Shown: positions 52,002-60,332 of the stretch, in pieces | How the letters are laid out: each line of letters opens with the position of its first letter | Position numbering within the stretch: position 1 is the stretch's first letter | NCBI GenBank assembly: GCA_963513935.1 | Contig: OY740774.1 | Location: forward strand, 95,921,668-95,985,667 | Reading direction: 5' to 3' | Length of the DNA: 64,000 nt | From: Aphrophora alni | Lineage: Eukaryota; Arthropoda; Insecta; Hemiptera; Aphrophoridae | Position numbers and translations under genes: made by a program | Notes under the pieces: model-generated | Told to the model about the DNA's origin: nothing | Database searches by the model: none | What the model saw: only the letters and a program-made list of their open reading frames with translations

Positions 52002-54098
52002 TTAAATAAAAATTTGGAGACGTACGAGTACAGGGCTTCTACACAATGGACATGTATCTACACTGTGCGCGCAGTCTCCACACAAAAGATGGCCACAGGG
52101 TCTCAAAGTAAAAGTAACCCTCTCCACCAGACAAACCGGACAAGCATTATGCAGTCCGTCCGCAGACCGATTTGTCTGTTGAGGCAATGACCCTGTGGCT
52201 GACACCGTATTCGTCCCACTAGCAGCTATGGTGGCTATGCCCTCACCCGATATCTGGTGCAAAAGTCGCACCAACGACTCCCATGGACGCTGTAAAACAA
52301 ACCCTATTGTCAGCATATCATATTTATTACATAATCTATAAAGTATATTTTTAAAAAAAGAACACACCTGTGCTCGTGGAACGTATTCCACTAGTGTCTC
52401 TCCTTCAGCTTCCTCTTCTTCCTCTTCTTCCAACGCCTCCTCCTCCTCCTCTACCCGCTCCACCAGGTCAGAGACGGTATCTGACCCAGAAGGTAAAGGC
52501 TGTGCCAAATCCCTCCAGGGGATAGGTGATCTGCGTGACGCAGAGCCCCCATCAGCAACACTGTTGGTTCTTATAGGAGTTATCCCCGGAAACACCGTGG
52601 TGGTGGTGGTGTTGGAGATTCTGGTAGCCGGTACTTCAGGCATTAACTATAAACAAACCCTGTATTATATATATAGAACTAAATAAACAGAATAGAGATG
52701 CACACACATATACAAGGATACTCACATTCCAACTCTGCAGCTGTGGTGTTTCCACATGTTGTGTGATGTTTGGCATCATGGACTGAAAAAAAAGGTTTAA
52801 CTATAAATTGATGCTCCCTCTCTTCACCCTCTCAAGTCACTTTATGTCAACAAACATACCTGGAGTCTTCTCTCCACTCTCATGGTGAGATTGCCTGCCA
52901 TACCCTGCAGATCTCTCTGAATGAGAGACGCCACATCTGCGATAGAGCATTCGGGCCTGGATGTGTCCATCAGCAGGTATCGGCCGGTAATCTCATTCAG
53001 TTCTGATTCTATCTGCCCCAGAGCAGAACGTACATCCATCAACCAGACCCATGCCACATCACGACGAGCGTGAAGTTCCTAGAAGACAATCTGTGTTAAG
53101 ATATGAATAGAAACACTGGTTATTATCCTGTCTCGCATGTTCTAAACTTACTCTGACAGCCTGACGATCGTCCATGTCATTTGCTTGCGGACGTGGCCCC
53201 AAACAGTAAGGGCACACTAATCGTTCGTGCTGCTCCTGGTGAGTATGCAGCCAAGCAGCAACAGACATAGAGGAATTTACCTGCGACTCAAAAGGGAGAT
53301 CTCTCACCCTGTGCGAGATCGCCTCCTCCTCTACCGTACGTGTTACCAGCTGAAACAGTAACATAAACATGAAATATTCAAGCAAACAGTAACATCAAAC
53401 AGCACTTGTAAACGTATACCTACAGAGTTGAAACAGTATGGAGCCGCATTGATGGACGGGGGTGATGGAACCACTCTGGTGGTGGGGGGTGATGGATCAG
53501 TCCTCCGCTCCCCCACTCTTGTAGATGAATGCTGAAACAGAAAATAGCGGTACAGCACATGATAATGAAATTAAATAGAATAGTGTATTGATCAGAAAAA
53601 ACACAGTACATACCGTCTCGGGAAACAGCATCCGTGACAATGCAGCTCCAGGCCTTTCACCGTGAGGGTGCACAGGGATAGGTCTCCTAGGAGTATTTAA
53701 CCCTGTGTATCCCAGCCGGTGCCCCCACACGTGTCCGTGTGGGGTTATTGTTACAGGGGTTGGGGTATAGGTCGGGGTCTGGGGGCGGTTAAGGGGGCTG
53801 TTAAGGATAGGTGGTGATAGAGGTAATAGAGGAGGTGGTGGTGGTATAGAAGTCGATGCTGGTGGTAGAGGGATTGACCTCACATTGCGAAGAACACAGG
53901 TCTCACCCTCGTCATCTGACGAAATATCCACATATTGGATACCTCTCTGAAAAGAAACAAAAAAGAAACACATACAATCTGACCGTCAGCAAATGAAGGG
54001 GAGTAGGGGTTAACAGTTACAAGTCTTACCTTCAAATTTAGAGTTATAATACACCCTACACCATGAACTAACGCAAACAATAACAGGAATTGCATCAT
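52002..54098 (-). CDS. Eight-exon RING-finger (C3HC4) protein, putative E3 ubiquitin ligase
   Basis: Eight exons join in frame: 54098-54030, 53946-53614, 53531-53424, 53349-53152, 53078-52860, 52782-52726, 52646-52368 and 52289-52002, giving about 516 residues. Every intron is 73-83 bases with GT..AG ends, and all are phase 0. In order the product has a hydrophobic first exon (MMQFLLLFALVHG), a Pro-rich stretch (about 24-134), a Pro/Ser segment, a CPYC motif, a helical Arg/Glu-rich part, an acidic Glu run (about 390-410) and a C-terminal C3HC4 RING at about 471-504 (CPVC, PCGH, CGDC, CPLC), ending LVRLQIFI like IAP-type RINGs. Such RINGs recruit E2 enzymes and could redirect host ubiquitination. 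Whether the hydrophobic exon is a real signal peptide is uncertain, because a RING should be cytosolic. An additional 5' exon is possible, since a 3' splice site directly precedes the first ATG. Confidence 0.75.
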
Positions 54099-54220
54099 CT
54101 GAAAAATCAGAAAGTAATACATTAGCACAAACAAGAATAAACAACTTGTCCTCTGTGTTCTACGGGGTTGGAACCGTCATCTGGTACAGTGAAGCCGTAT
54201 CAGAGCCCACATTACAAGCC

Positions 54221-54276
54221 GGGGTAAGCAGAAGGCTTACCCCTTGTGGAAATAGCTCCAAACCAACGCTATTTCC
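54221..54276. promoter_or_regulatory. Two adjacent 9-bp hairpins upstream of the RING gene
   Basis: GGGGTAAGC at 54,221 pairs perfectly with GCTTACCCC ending at 54,243. GGAAATAGC at 54,248 pairs with GCTATTTCC ending at 54,276. On the minus strand the first hairpin contains GTAAGC, a good 5' splice-site word, so it could mark the donor of a 5' untranslated exon of the RING gene. A T-rich tract follows at 54,315-54,372. Confidence 0.4.
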
Positions 54277-54375
54277 AGTGACCGCCACTCCATTACAAAA
54301 TGCGGCCCCCAAATTATTTTTGTATTTTTACTTTTTTATTTTTTTTGTATTTAACTTTTTTAAATTTTTTTTGTG

Positions 54376-54520
54376 CATAGCCGTGCTATGTATTACTATG
54401 ACATTCAAAGGTTTACGGGAGACTTAACTCCACGCCAGGGACCTTAAGGTTTACGGGAGACTTAACTCCACGCCAGGGACCATAACGGTTTACGGGAGAC
54501 TTAACTCCACGCCATGGACC
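54376..54520. repeat. Three tandem copies of a 38-39 base unit plus small hairpin
   Basis: Units start at 54,410, 54,448 and 54,487. Each begins GGTTTACGGGAGACTTAACT and ends with ACGCCAGGGACC, or CATGGACC in the last copy. They lie directly after the stop of the next gene, so they are in its 3' untranslated region on the minus strand. Just beyond them is a 6-bp hairpin, CATAGC-CGT-GCTATG (54,376-54,390). Near identity between copies suggests recent duplication or selection. Confidence 0.85.
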
Positions 54521-54521
54521 G

Positions 54522-54977
54522 TTAGACACACACACTCTTTAGACAATCATAGTAACATTTAGCACTACGCAATGCACATTTACTATCTTTTTTATTATGC
54601 TTTGATAAAACACAATTGAAATCTACTCTCTCAGAGACTTTACACTGCGAATCCACCTCTAGCACGTTCCTGTGGAACCGTCTTAGGAATTTTGCTTTCT
54701 CTAACCCTTTAGTATATAAAATAGCGAAAGGTTTACACAGTATACGTATTAAATCTTCATTATAAGTCACGCCTCCTTCTCCCCACCGTATACAATGGTG
54801 ATGTCTTTGTAACCAACGTGCTGTCCTTTGAGCTTTACTATTCAATACCTCAAAACTGTACGGAGGTTTAAATACAGTAACACTAAAAAAGTGATTGCTC
54901 ACAATTGCAAGTTCCTTAATAATATAGTTATTATCATTATCCATAAACGCGTGAAACTCAACCACGGCGTACTCCAT
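54522..54977 (-). CDS. Conserved-looking Polinton accessory protein, function unknown
   Basis: A protein of 151 residues from ATG 54,977. It starts MEYAVVEFHAF, with a strand-rich N-terminus (IIKELAIVS), followed by FKPPYSFEVL, a WLQRHHHCIRWGEGG segment with three consecutive His, a YTKGLEKAKFLRRF block and a Cys-rich C-terminus (CALRSAKCYYDC). The general pattern reminds me of uncharacterised proteins in insect genomes that appear with Polinton genes, but I know no function. It overlaps the upstream gene by 20 bases, so the two probably share a transcript. Tandem repeats begin directly after its stop. Confidence 0.75.
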   Translation of the reverse strand: MEYAVVEFHAFMDNDNNYIIKELAIVSNHFFSVTVFKPPYSFEVLNSKAQRTARWLQRHHHCIRWGEGGVTYNEDLIRILCKPFAILYTKGLEKAKFLRRFHRNVLEVDSQCKVSERVDFNCVLSKHNKKDSKCALRSAKCYYDCLKSVCV

Positions 54978-55551
54978 GTTTAAACAGTGTAATTTCGTCG
55001 TATAGTCTGTCAGCCTCAGGTAAACTGCTAGGTACTATCTCGTCCGCGGCTAGGTTCTCATTGATGTATGCTTTCATTTCGTTTTCAAAATAAAATAATT
55101 CAGAAATACGACGTGTCACAACAGGAATAGAGTCTTCAAACGCCCCCCACTCCGATTCGTTCAAGGTTAAGGTTCGTCGCTCGTCGTTAAATGTAACATA
55201 ACGAATACCAAAAATAGATTTAACCACAATCTCACCGTAGCTCAAGGTGAATCTACGATTACTTTTTTCACCTAATGCAGCAGTAATGTGAGAACCTTTA
55301 AGCAGTAGTAATACTTCATTAAACAACTCTTGTGTAAAAAACACAAAATTCTTACCACCATGTATAAGCACACCGATTTCACATCCTGTATGTTGAAATA
55401 AACCAACTGATATGAATTTTGAACATTCTTTATTTAAAAAATGTACAGTCTTTAAAAAAACCCCGAGCTGAAAGTTAGGTATTTTTACGAGCTCGTCAAT
55501 ATCCTCCACGGTGGAGACGTTCACATTTACGTCCGTACTCGTTGACTCCAT
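54958..55551 (-). CDS. Putative PC4/p15-like transcription coactivator protein
   Basis: A protein of 197 residues from ATG 55,551. The centre (FISVGLFQHTGCEIGVLIHG, then FTLSYGEIVVKSIFG, then RRTLTLNESEWGAFEDSI) is strand-rich and ends in a helix-containing W-x-x-F...I motif. That resembles the single-strand DNA-binding C-terminal domain of PC4, and related domains occur in virus-like elements. This is pattern recognition only. A TATA-like box GATAAATAAGG sits at 55,614-55,604 and contains the stop codon of the upstream gene, suggesting its own promoter. It may act in transcription or DNA handling of the element. Confidence 0.7.
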   Translation of the reverse strand: MESTSTDVNVNVSTVEDIDELVKIPNFQLGVFLKTVHFLNKECSKFISVGLFQHTGCEIGVLIHGGKNFVFFTQELFNEVLLLLKGSHITAALGEKSNRRFTLSYGEIVVKSIFGIRYVTFNDERRTLTLNESEWGAFEDSIPVVTRRISELFYFENEMKAYINENLAADEIVPSSLPEADRLYDEITLFKHGVRRG

Positions 55552-55603
55552 GACTACAAATAACCTTTTTGAACGAAACTCGTACCCTATGTACTACCCC
55601 CAC

Positions 55604-55614
55604 CCTTATTTATC
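55604..55614 (-). promoter_or_regulatory. TATA-like box for the PC4-like gene
   Basis: GATAAATAAGG on the minus strand lies about 53 bases before the ATG at 55,551 and overlaps the stop codon of the preceding gene. The distance leaves room for a start site and a short leader. Confidence 0.4.
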
Positions 55615-56119
55615 CCCTCTCCTCCTCAAATACAATTCCACCGTTAATTATATCCTCAAATTCTTCAATAAATATATGTTCCTTCTCATCACCAACAAGA
55701 TGGTATAGTATGAGAGGAAAATCGTGTAACCTCGGGTCATCAAAATCAAATTGGTAGTATGTTAATTTACCATTTATATAGTTTTTACAAGAGGAACAAT
55801 ATCCGTAAGTATCAACCACGCCTACACCACCCACCATTACGAATTCACGACCCTTAGTATCCCGACAAAAACTGTCACACCTGTCAGTGAATTTTTCAAA
55901 AACACGGCTAGACAACTGCTCCGATTCAACTATATAATTTTTATCCTTATGTATTTTATAAACGAACGTTTCACACAATTCTTCACGAATCTCTTTCGGT
56001 TCATATCCAATATACGAGTGAAGTTTCTCATTCAACTCATCAAATTCATATAAGTGATATGCAGGCAGCACCCTGAAGAAAACGTAAACACTCCCTATAA
56101 ACGAATCGTATATACTCAT
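55610..56119 (-). CDS. Hypothetical Polinton protein, 169 residues
   Basis: The ATG at 56,119 opens a complete frame. I do not recognise the family. It has an aromatic N-terminus (MSIYDSFIGSVYVFFRVLP), a Glu/Lys-rich helical part, and two Cys pairs (DRCDSFC at about residues 80-86 and YCSSC at about 107-111) that could bind zinc. The C-terminus is acidic (FIEEFEDIINGG). It lies between the major capsid gene and the PC4-like gene and appears to have its own promoter, so it may be an early or regulatory gene. Confidence 0.7.
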   Translation of the reverse strand: MSIYDSFIGSVYVFFRVLPAYHLYEFDELNEKLHSYIGYEPKEIREELCETFVYKIHKDKNYIVESEQLSSRVFEKFTDRCDSFCRDTKGREFVMVGGVGVVDTYGYCSSCKNYINGKLTYYQFDFDDPRLHDFPLILYHLVGDEKEHIFIEEFEDIINGGIVFEEERG

Positions 56120-56159
56120 GATGTCTCTTCACTGAATGGACAGGTTCAAACATGAACAG

Positions 56160-56189
56160 TTTTATATATATCAATGACCGCGCATGCGC
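56160..56189 (-). promoter_or_regulatory. TATA box and NRF1-like palindrome upstream of the 169-residue gene
   Basis: Minus-strand TATATATAAAA (56,170-56,160) lies about 40 bases before the ATG at 56,119. Ten bases further upstream is the perfect palindrome GCGCATGCGC (56,189-56,180), which matches the binding consensus of NRF1 and its insect homologue Ewg. The positions are right for a host-type polymerase II promoter. Confidence 0.5.
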
Positions 56190-56222
56190 AGAAACCAAAT
56201 ATATGATGTCAGTATAAAACAA

Positions 56223-57413
56223 TTACACATTAACTTTTTTAACGTTACCCGATAGGAGAGTATATACAATATGTGAGTCATGTAGAATGAGACAGTAGGC
56301 TGAAGTATTTGCAGGTATATTTGCGGAAGCCTCAATTTCCAGTCTCACATCCACAGGACCTGATTTAATAGAATCATTCTGTTTAGAACAATCAATTACA
56401 AAAATCGGAGCTTTATCCCGAAATTGGTCTAAACTGAGATACGGAGACGGTTCCGTTCCATAATAAGATTTTAGAAATCTTGCATACATCTCATACATGA
56501 TCGAAACGTCGCCGTGCAAGTTGTCGTAAGGGAAATATTGTGAATTGAGATACAGTTTTACATTTGTAACATTACAGCTGTCAAACAAAGTAGCATCTGC
56601 TTTTATTTTATTCTTTCTATCTTTTTGGAAGCCCAATATAACATAACGAGGTTTTTCCAGCTGATTAGCTGTCTTAACGGTCCAAGAAATTTGTGTCGAT
56701 TGGGGCAATGTTGGATATTCGTAAATTTCCCAAGTACGGAAAGGTATGTGAACAGGACTGTCACGTTCTATCATTTTCAAAATTTTCAATCTAAAAGTAT
56801 CGGTTACTGTTAGGTGAGGGACTCTCCAGTGTATACTGAGTATCTCAAGCTTTATGTCTGTAGCGTTGTCACTGTAGATAGCATTCCAATCAGTGGCTGA
56901 TCGTAATAGTATGAGTTCTTGTTTCACATTCACCACTATCCTCTTGTAGTCCTCAAAGAACCCCATCAACAGCTTCAATGGTACAGAGAGAGTAAATTCT
57001 TCAACCTCTTTTGTTTCACCAATACCCAACCATCCCGCGTTACCTAACTTATTCTTCTCGTGTTCACGTAACGATAATAGATTTTTCATTATACTTGTAA
57101 TTCCGACATTTCTCGTACGGTCCACTTCGTTAGCAGCTATCTCATATCTAATGTCGTCGAATAAGAACGCTACTGCATTGTTAACAAGCTTTACAGATGC
57201 AGCTGTACTATCAACCTTCGTTCCACTCAATTTACCCTTGATATGTAACAAACTTTCAAAAGGGACTGTAATAACATCCTGTTGATTTATTGGGATACGA
57301 ATTTCATCGTTATTGCCAAAAGTAGAGGACGCATATGGTCTGTGAGAATGGTATTCAAGACCTGTGATGACGTCATCGTAATTTGCAGCACTATCTATTG
57401 CCAGTAGTTCCAT
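56223..57413 (-). CDS. MCP: Polinton major capsid protein (double jelly-roll)
   Basis: A protein of 396 residues from ATG 57,413. The sequence is strand-rich throughout, as expected for the double jelly-roll hexon fold, and several stretches are familiar from insect Polinton capsid proteins. These include an N-terminal region with PFESLLHIKG, a helical insert with MKNLLSLREHEKN and GWLGIGE, the SIHWRVPHLTVTD strand pair, and a C-terminus reading CLILHDSHIVYTLLSGNVKKV. The MCP would form trimeric capsomers together with the penton encoded just upstream. No stops or frameshifts are present, so it looks functional. It is preceded by a spacer of about 100 bases with two GTCAGTATAA motifs. Confidence 0.88.
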   Translation of the reverse strand: MELLAIDSAANYDDVITGLEYHSHRPYASSTFGNNDEIRIPINQQDVITVPFESLLHIKGKLSGTKVDSTAASVKLVNNAVAFLFDDIRYEIAANEVDRTRNVGITSIMKNLLSLREHEKNKLGNAGWLGIGETKEVEEFTLSVPLKLLMGFFEDYKRIVVNVKQELILLRSATDWNAIYSDNATDIKLEILSIHWRVPHLTVTDTFRLKILKMIERDSPVHIPFRTWEIYEYPTLPQSTQISWTVKTANQLEKPRYVILGFQKDRKNKIKADATLFDSCNVTNVKLYLNSQYFPYDNLHGDVSIMYEMYARFLKSYYGTEPSPYLSLDQFRDKAPIFVIDCSKQNDSIKSGPVDVRLEIEASANIPANTSAYCLILHDSHIVYTLLSGNVKKVNV

Positions 57414-57480
57414 TTTTAACCTTGAATCCTAACGATCTAAGGAACAGAATATTCCGTCGTGTTAACTCGGCTAGGGGTCG

Positions 57481-57509
57481 ACTTATACTGACGTCTTTTT
57501 TATACTGAC
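57481..57509 (-). promoter_or_regulatory. Duplicated GTCAGTATAA motif upstream of MCP
   Basis: Minus-strand GTCAGTATAAAAAAG (57,509 on) and GTCAGTATAAGT (57,492 on) are tandem, about 17 bases apart, 70-95 bases before the MCP ATG. The TATAA part could be the TATA box. Similar words lie at the PLA2 gene start (59,124-59,111) and, in plus orientation, at 56,208-56,220. Confidence 0.4.
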
Positions 57510-57514
57510 GGTCG

Positions 57515-58222
57515 TTAAATACGAGACCCATTCCGTCGTAAGTGTAATCTGACAGACACAGTCTCCCCTCTGAAATCTACAGGAGCACCGATCTGATCTG
57601 TTAAACTTACTGTGATATTATGAATAGTTTTTACTTTGACAGGTAAATATATTATTGTTGGTGGAATGTCCACAATCTTGTACCCTGGAGGTACTTGTGG
57701 GTAAAACTCGTGTATAACATGACACTCTGTACCGTTTTGAAATGACCCCTTCACAATATTACACTCTATACGAATAACATTCACTTTAATTACATCAACT
57801 GGTAAATCAGATTCATGTTTAGCATTAGCTGCAAGGTCACCGACCTTAAAACCGAGTAATTTCCCGATAGAGTCCTCTTTAAACCGAATTAGCCTAGAAC
57901 ACTTTATCTCAGCTTTCAATGTATTATTGTTAGGTCTTAGGGTTAATCCATCCTTCGCTGGCAATTGTGACTGGATATATTTTTCAATATCCTCGATTTC
58001 ATATGAACCAGTAGGTATACTAATGTTCAATTCAACACTATCTTTATCTTTTGGATCTTTACCGAGGTAAAATTTATTATTAATACCCTCCACTATATTA
58101 GGGATTGAATTGTAAGTGGCAAAGTCAATGAGACCAACCTCCCACTCATCATCATCCAACTCAACTGGAGGAAAGAAATCACACGAAATTGTAGAACTAT
58201 TACCACTTAATACGATACTCAT
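57515..58222 (-). CDS. Polinton minor capsid (penton, single jelly-roll) protein
   Basis: The true start is taken as ATG 58,222 (MSIVLSGNSS), which overlaps the protease stop as ATGA; upstream codons start only with GTG. The 235-residue product has the familiar Polinton penton pattern: DFFPPVEL near residue 15, WEVGLIDFATYNSIPNI, NNKFYLG, a SYEIEDIEKYIQSQL helix, then NNNTLKAEIKC and DSIGKLLGF. The C-terminal half is strand-rich and ends in SVRLHLRRNG. Pentons close the fivefold vertices of the capsid. The gene sits between protease and MCP, as in other Polintons. Confidence 0.88.
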   Translation of the reverse strand: MSIVLSGNSSTISCDFFPPVELDDDEWEVGLIDFATYNSIPNIVEGINNKFYLGKDPKDKDSVELNISIPTGSYEIEDIEKYIQSQLPAKDGLTLRPNNNTLKAEIKCSRLIRFKEDSIGKLLGFKVGDLAANAKHESDLPVDVIKVNVIRIECNIVKGSFQNGTECHVIHEFYPQVPPGYKIVDIPPTIIYLPVKVKTIHNITVSLTDQIGAPVDFRGETVSVRLHLRRNGSRI

Positions 58223-58581
58223 GATAGAAACTTTAGACACAAATGTCCGCACACGACTGAGTTATCGCTTTGATGTCTTTTATAGTTATAGTTGATATTA
58301 GCACCCGTACCAAAGTACCTAGTCAACTCATTTGGCGGTCTAAGATTTCCAAAACTGTCGAAATACTCTACACTATTACCTCGTTTTTTATAACACACCC
58401 AATGTGTACCTTCACCGTTGATACTATCTAGGTTTACAATAGCATTTTCATTTTTCAAAGGCTTCGAGGGAAGACTGTCTCTCATGTAGACACCTCTAAA
58501 ATAAGGGATTCTTAGTTTCAAGACATATTTCTCCAAATCAATATTTGTTAACGGTCTATTTGGTAATGAATCTAACAACGT
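58219..58581 (-). CDS. PRO: Adenain-like cysteine protease (capsid maturation), start unclear
   Basis: The visible frame encodes about 120 residues of an adenovirus-type (C5-like) protease. The catalytic His lies in GTHWVCY, the acidic residue in YFDSFG, and the nucleophile Cys in the CGHLC block near the C-terminus. The family cleaves capsid precursors during assembly. The homology begins before any ATG: the frame opens after a TAA at 58,590-58,588, then has ACG and TTG codons. The only ATG is at about residue 32, inside the conserved N-terminus. The upstream PLA2 gene ends here in the adjacent frame at an A9 run (58,589-58,581). The protease may therefore be made by -1 frameshifting, transcript slippage or a non-AUG start, or the run length may be wrong in the assembly. 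Confidence 0.82.
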   Translation of the reverse strand, partial: TLLDSLPNRPLTNIDLEKYVLKLRIPYFRGVYMRDSLPSKPLKNENAIVNLDSINGEGTHWVCYKKRGNSVEYFDSFGNLRPPNELTRYFGTGANINYNYKRHQSDNSVVCGHLCLKFLS

Positions 58582-59111
58582 TTTTTTTTACCTCTCCTAC
58601 GCTTTTTCTTACCACCACCTTTCTTATATGGTTTCAAGTAAAGACCCTTCCCCTTTAACTGTTTCAATAGTTGTTGTACTGTACGTTTCCCCCTTTTCCT
58701 CTTTCCACCCCCTAATTTTGTTTTAGCCTTCATTGCAGCTGCTACAGCCAAAGCGGCGGCACGTTCACCCAAAGACGCGTCCCCTGCTTTAACTCTACCC
58801 CAAGCCTTTCCAGCAAGTATTTTATCAGCCCCCCTACGTCTTTCTGAGTCACCGTATCTACTATATGCTATATCGTGTTCCTTACAAGCTTCGTCCAAAG
58901 GGTTCACACCTTTATCTCCACGAGCTAAACGTTTGGCAAGTTTTGTACCTGGGCCGCAATAGTTGTAAGACGGTAAATGTAGTTCGACGGGTAATAAATC
59001 AACTGCTTTATTCAACACCTTATCACCTACACTTAATAACGAGGATACAAGACCACAACCTTTTCTCTTTGACTTTCGACGTCTAATAGATGTTGCTTGT
59101 TTCGCATCCAT
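58572..59111 (-). CDS. Phospholipase A2-like protein with basic DNA-binding tail
   Basis: A protein of 179 residues from ATG 59,111. The N-terminus is basic (RRRKSKRKG). Residues about 47-85 form a parvovirus VP1-type phospholipase A2 core: YNYCGPGT as calcium loop and KEHDIAYSRYG with the catalytic His-Asp pair. An Ala-rich helix and a very Lys/Arg/Gly-rich tail follow (GGGKRKRGKR, LYLKPYKKGGG), resembling adenovirus core or pX-type DNA-condensing peptides. In parvoviruses such domains permeabilise the endosome during entry; here that role is inferred. The gene ends in an A9 run where the protease frame begins one base back. Confidence 0.82.
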   Translation of the reverse strand: MDAKQATSIRRRKSKRKGCGLVSSLLSVGDKVLNKAVDLLPVELHLPSYNYCGPGTKLAKRLARGDKGVNPLDEACKEHDIAYSRYGDSERRRGADKILAGKAWGRVKAGDASLGERAAALAVAAAMKAKTKLGGGKRKRGKRTVQQLLKQLKGKGLYLKPYKKGGGKKKRRRGKKKRC

Positions 59112-59124
59112 TTATATACTGATC
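59111..59124 (-). promoter_or_regulatory. TCAGTATA(TA)AA motif at the PLA2 gene start
   Basis: Minus-strand GATCAGTATATAAATGG runs directly into the ATG at 59,111-59,109. It shares TCAGTATA with the repeated motif before MCP. Because it touches the ATG it cannot be an ordinary TATA box for this start, so an initiator-like or late-promoter-like role is possible. Weakly supported. Confidence 0.25.
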
Positions 59125-59234
59125 AAAAAGGTGAGCTGCATTCTATTAAGAGTAAAATATACCCCATAGTACGGCGTACGTTCTGTTCAAAGTCATATTT
59201 ACGAATGAGTTTAATCAACAAATTGTTTAGACAT

Positions 59235-60332
59235 TTATTCTACATCCTTATCCTCTGCGCCCCATAGCGATCTCCAGTTCTTTACCCCTTCTTTAGGAAT
59301 AGTTTCTTTACTGTATTTTGTTTTAATGGCACGTGCAAGTTGAATCAATTCCGTGTTAATAAATTTTTTCAAACTAGCTTCCGTAAGTTCAATACTGTGA
59401 ACAAAGTTGAATCCTGCGTGCGCGATTGATTCGGTTAATTGTTGGACTGTAATAGCATCCTCTGCTGAAGTACCACGAGCGACATTACAAATACGTTTTG
59501 CCTCGGCATTAAAACAGTCCTCTTTTTGATTTTTGAGTAATACATTTGTATTTAACCAATCATACATATCGTGAATATATTTTTTCAACTGTCGCAAATT
59601 GACTGCATCTACATCAGACGTACCGTCAAGTAAATCACTTATTTTCTTACTGTCAGCACTGAATATCCCTCCAAATGGGAGTAAATGCACTGTATTTTTT
59701 ATAAGAAAAGCTAAATTGACCGCATCATCCATAAATAATGGAGAGCCGATTTTTGCTACTCTTTTTTGCGCAAAATTACATGATTGACCGTCATTTAGTG
59801 GCAGTCTATTGTCAACGTACTGTTTGTTGACAGCATCCTCTTTACCACTAGGCGTTTCTACATTAATGATTCTAGAGTTACTGGCATCAAATAAGCCCTC
59901 TCCGTTCTTTACGATAAAATTTTCCTTCGCGTATATAACGTTAACAGCATCATCATTTCCCACAGGTTTGCCTACATCTTGTATCCTATTATGATTAACA
60001 GAATACTCGGTCATAAGTTTGATTAGAATTAGAGACTCGAGATAACCTTTTGTTACGGCATCATCAACGTCTTTGGCCACGCCCAGACCTCCCAAAGGTA
60101 CACCCTTTGTATGATATTTTTTTATTTTTTTGTTAAAAGTTAGACAATTTTTCTCTAGAGTTTCTAGGTTAACGGCATCTTTTTTAGTTTTAGGGTTGGC
60201 TACATTACTTAAGATTTTGCCCCTTATGTCGTAGTTTCCCTCAGGTGTAAGGTCATATCCTGTAACTCTAGACCCAGACACTGAACGAGTCTTACTAAGC
60301 TCTGAGTAACGTCCAAACTTGTCGACGCTCAT
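59235..60332 (-). CDS. Fibre/spike-like protein with DAVN repeats
   Basis: A protein of 365 residues from ATG 60,332, which overlaps the preceding stop as ATGA. It contains seven repeats of about 40 residues, each with a Lys/Arg-Ile/Val...Val/Ile turn and a DAVN or similar core, for example KILSNVANPKTKKDAVNLETL, NRIQDVGKPVGNDDAVN, SRIINVETPSGKEDAVNKQY, KRVAKIGSPLFMDDAVN and KRICNVARGTSAEDAIT. The same repeat style is common in trimeric phage tail-fibre shafts and in Polinton-encoded fibre-like proteins. The last 70 residues are non-repetitive and may be a head or anchor domain. A structural role at the capsid vertex and in host attachment is inferred. Confidence 0.75.
   Translation of the reverse strand: MSVDKFGRYSELSKTRSVSGSRVTGYDLTPEGNYDIRGKILSNVANPKTKKDAVNLETLEKNCLTFNKKIKKYHTKGVPLGGLGVAKDVDDAVTKGYLESLILIKLMTEYSVNHNRIQDVGKPVGNDDAVNVIYAKENFIVKNGEGLFDASNSRIINVETPSGKEDAVNKQYVDNRLPLNDGQSCNFAQKRVAKIGSPLFMDDAVNLAFLIKNTVHLLPFGGIFSADSKKISDLLDGTSDVDAVNLRQLKKYIHDMYDWLNTNVLLKNQKEDCFNAEAKRICNVARGTSAEDAITVQQLTESIAHAGFNFVHSIELTEASLKKFINTELIQLARAIKTKYSKETIPKEGVKNWRSLWGAEDKDVE

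Noticed and set aside
58223..58252. N-terminal extension of the penton protein
   Set aside because: It would start at GTG. The ATG at 58,222 overlaps the protease stop in the same ATGA fashion as neighbouring junctions and matches the usual penton N-terminus.
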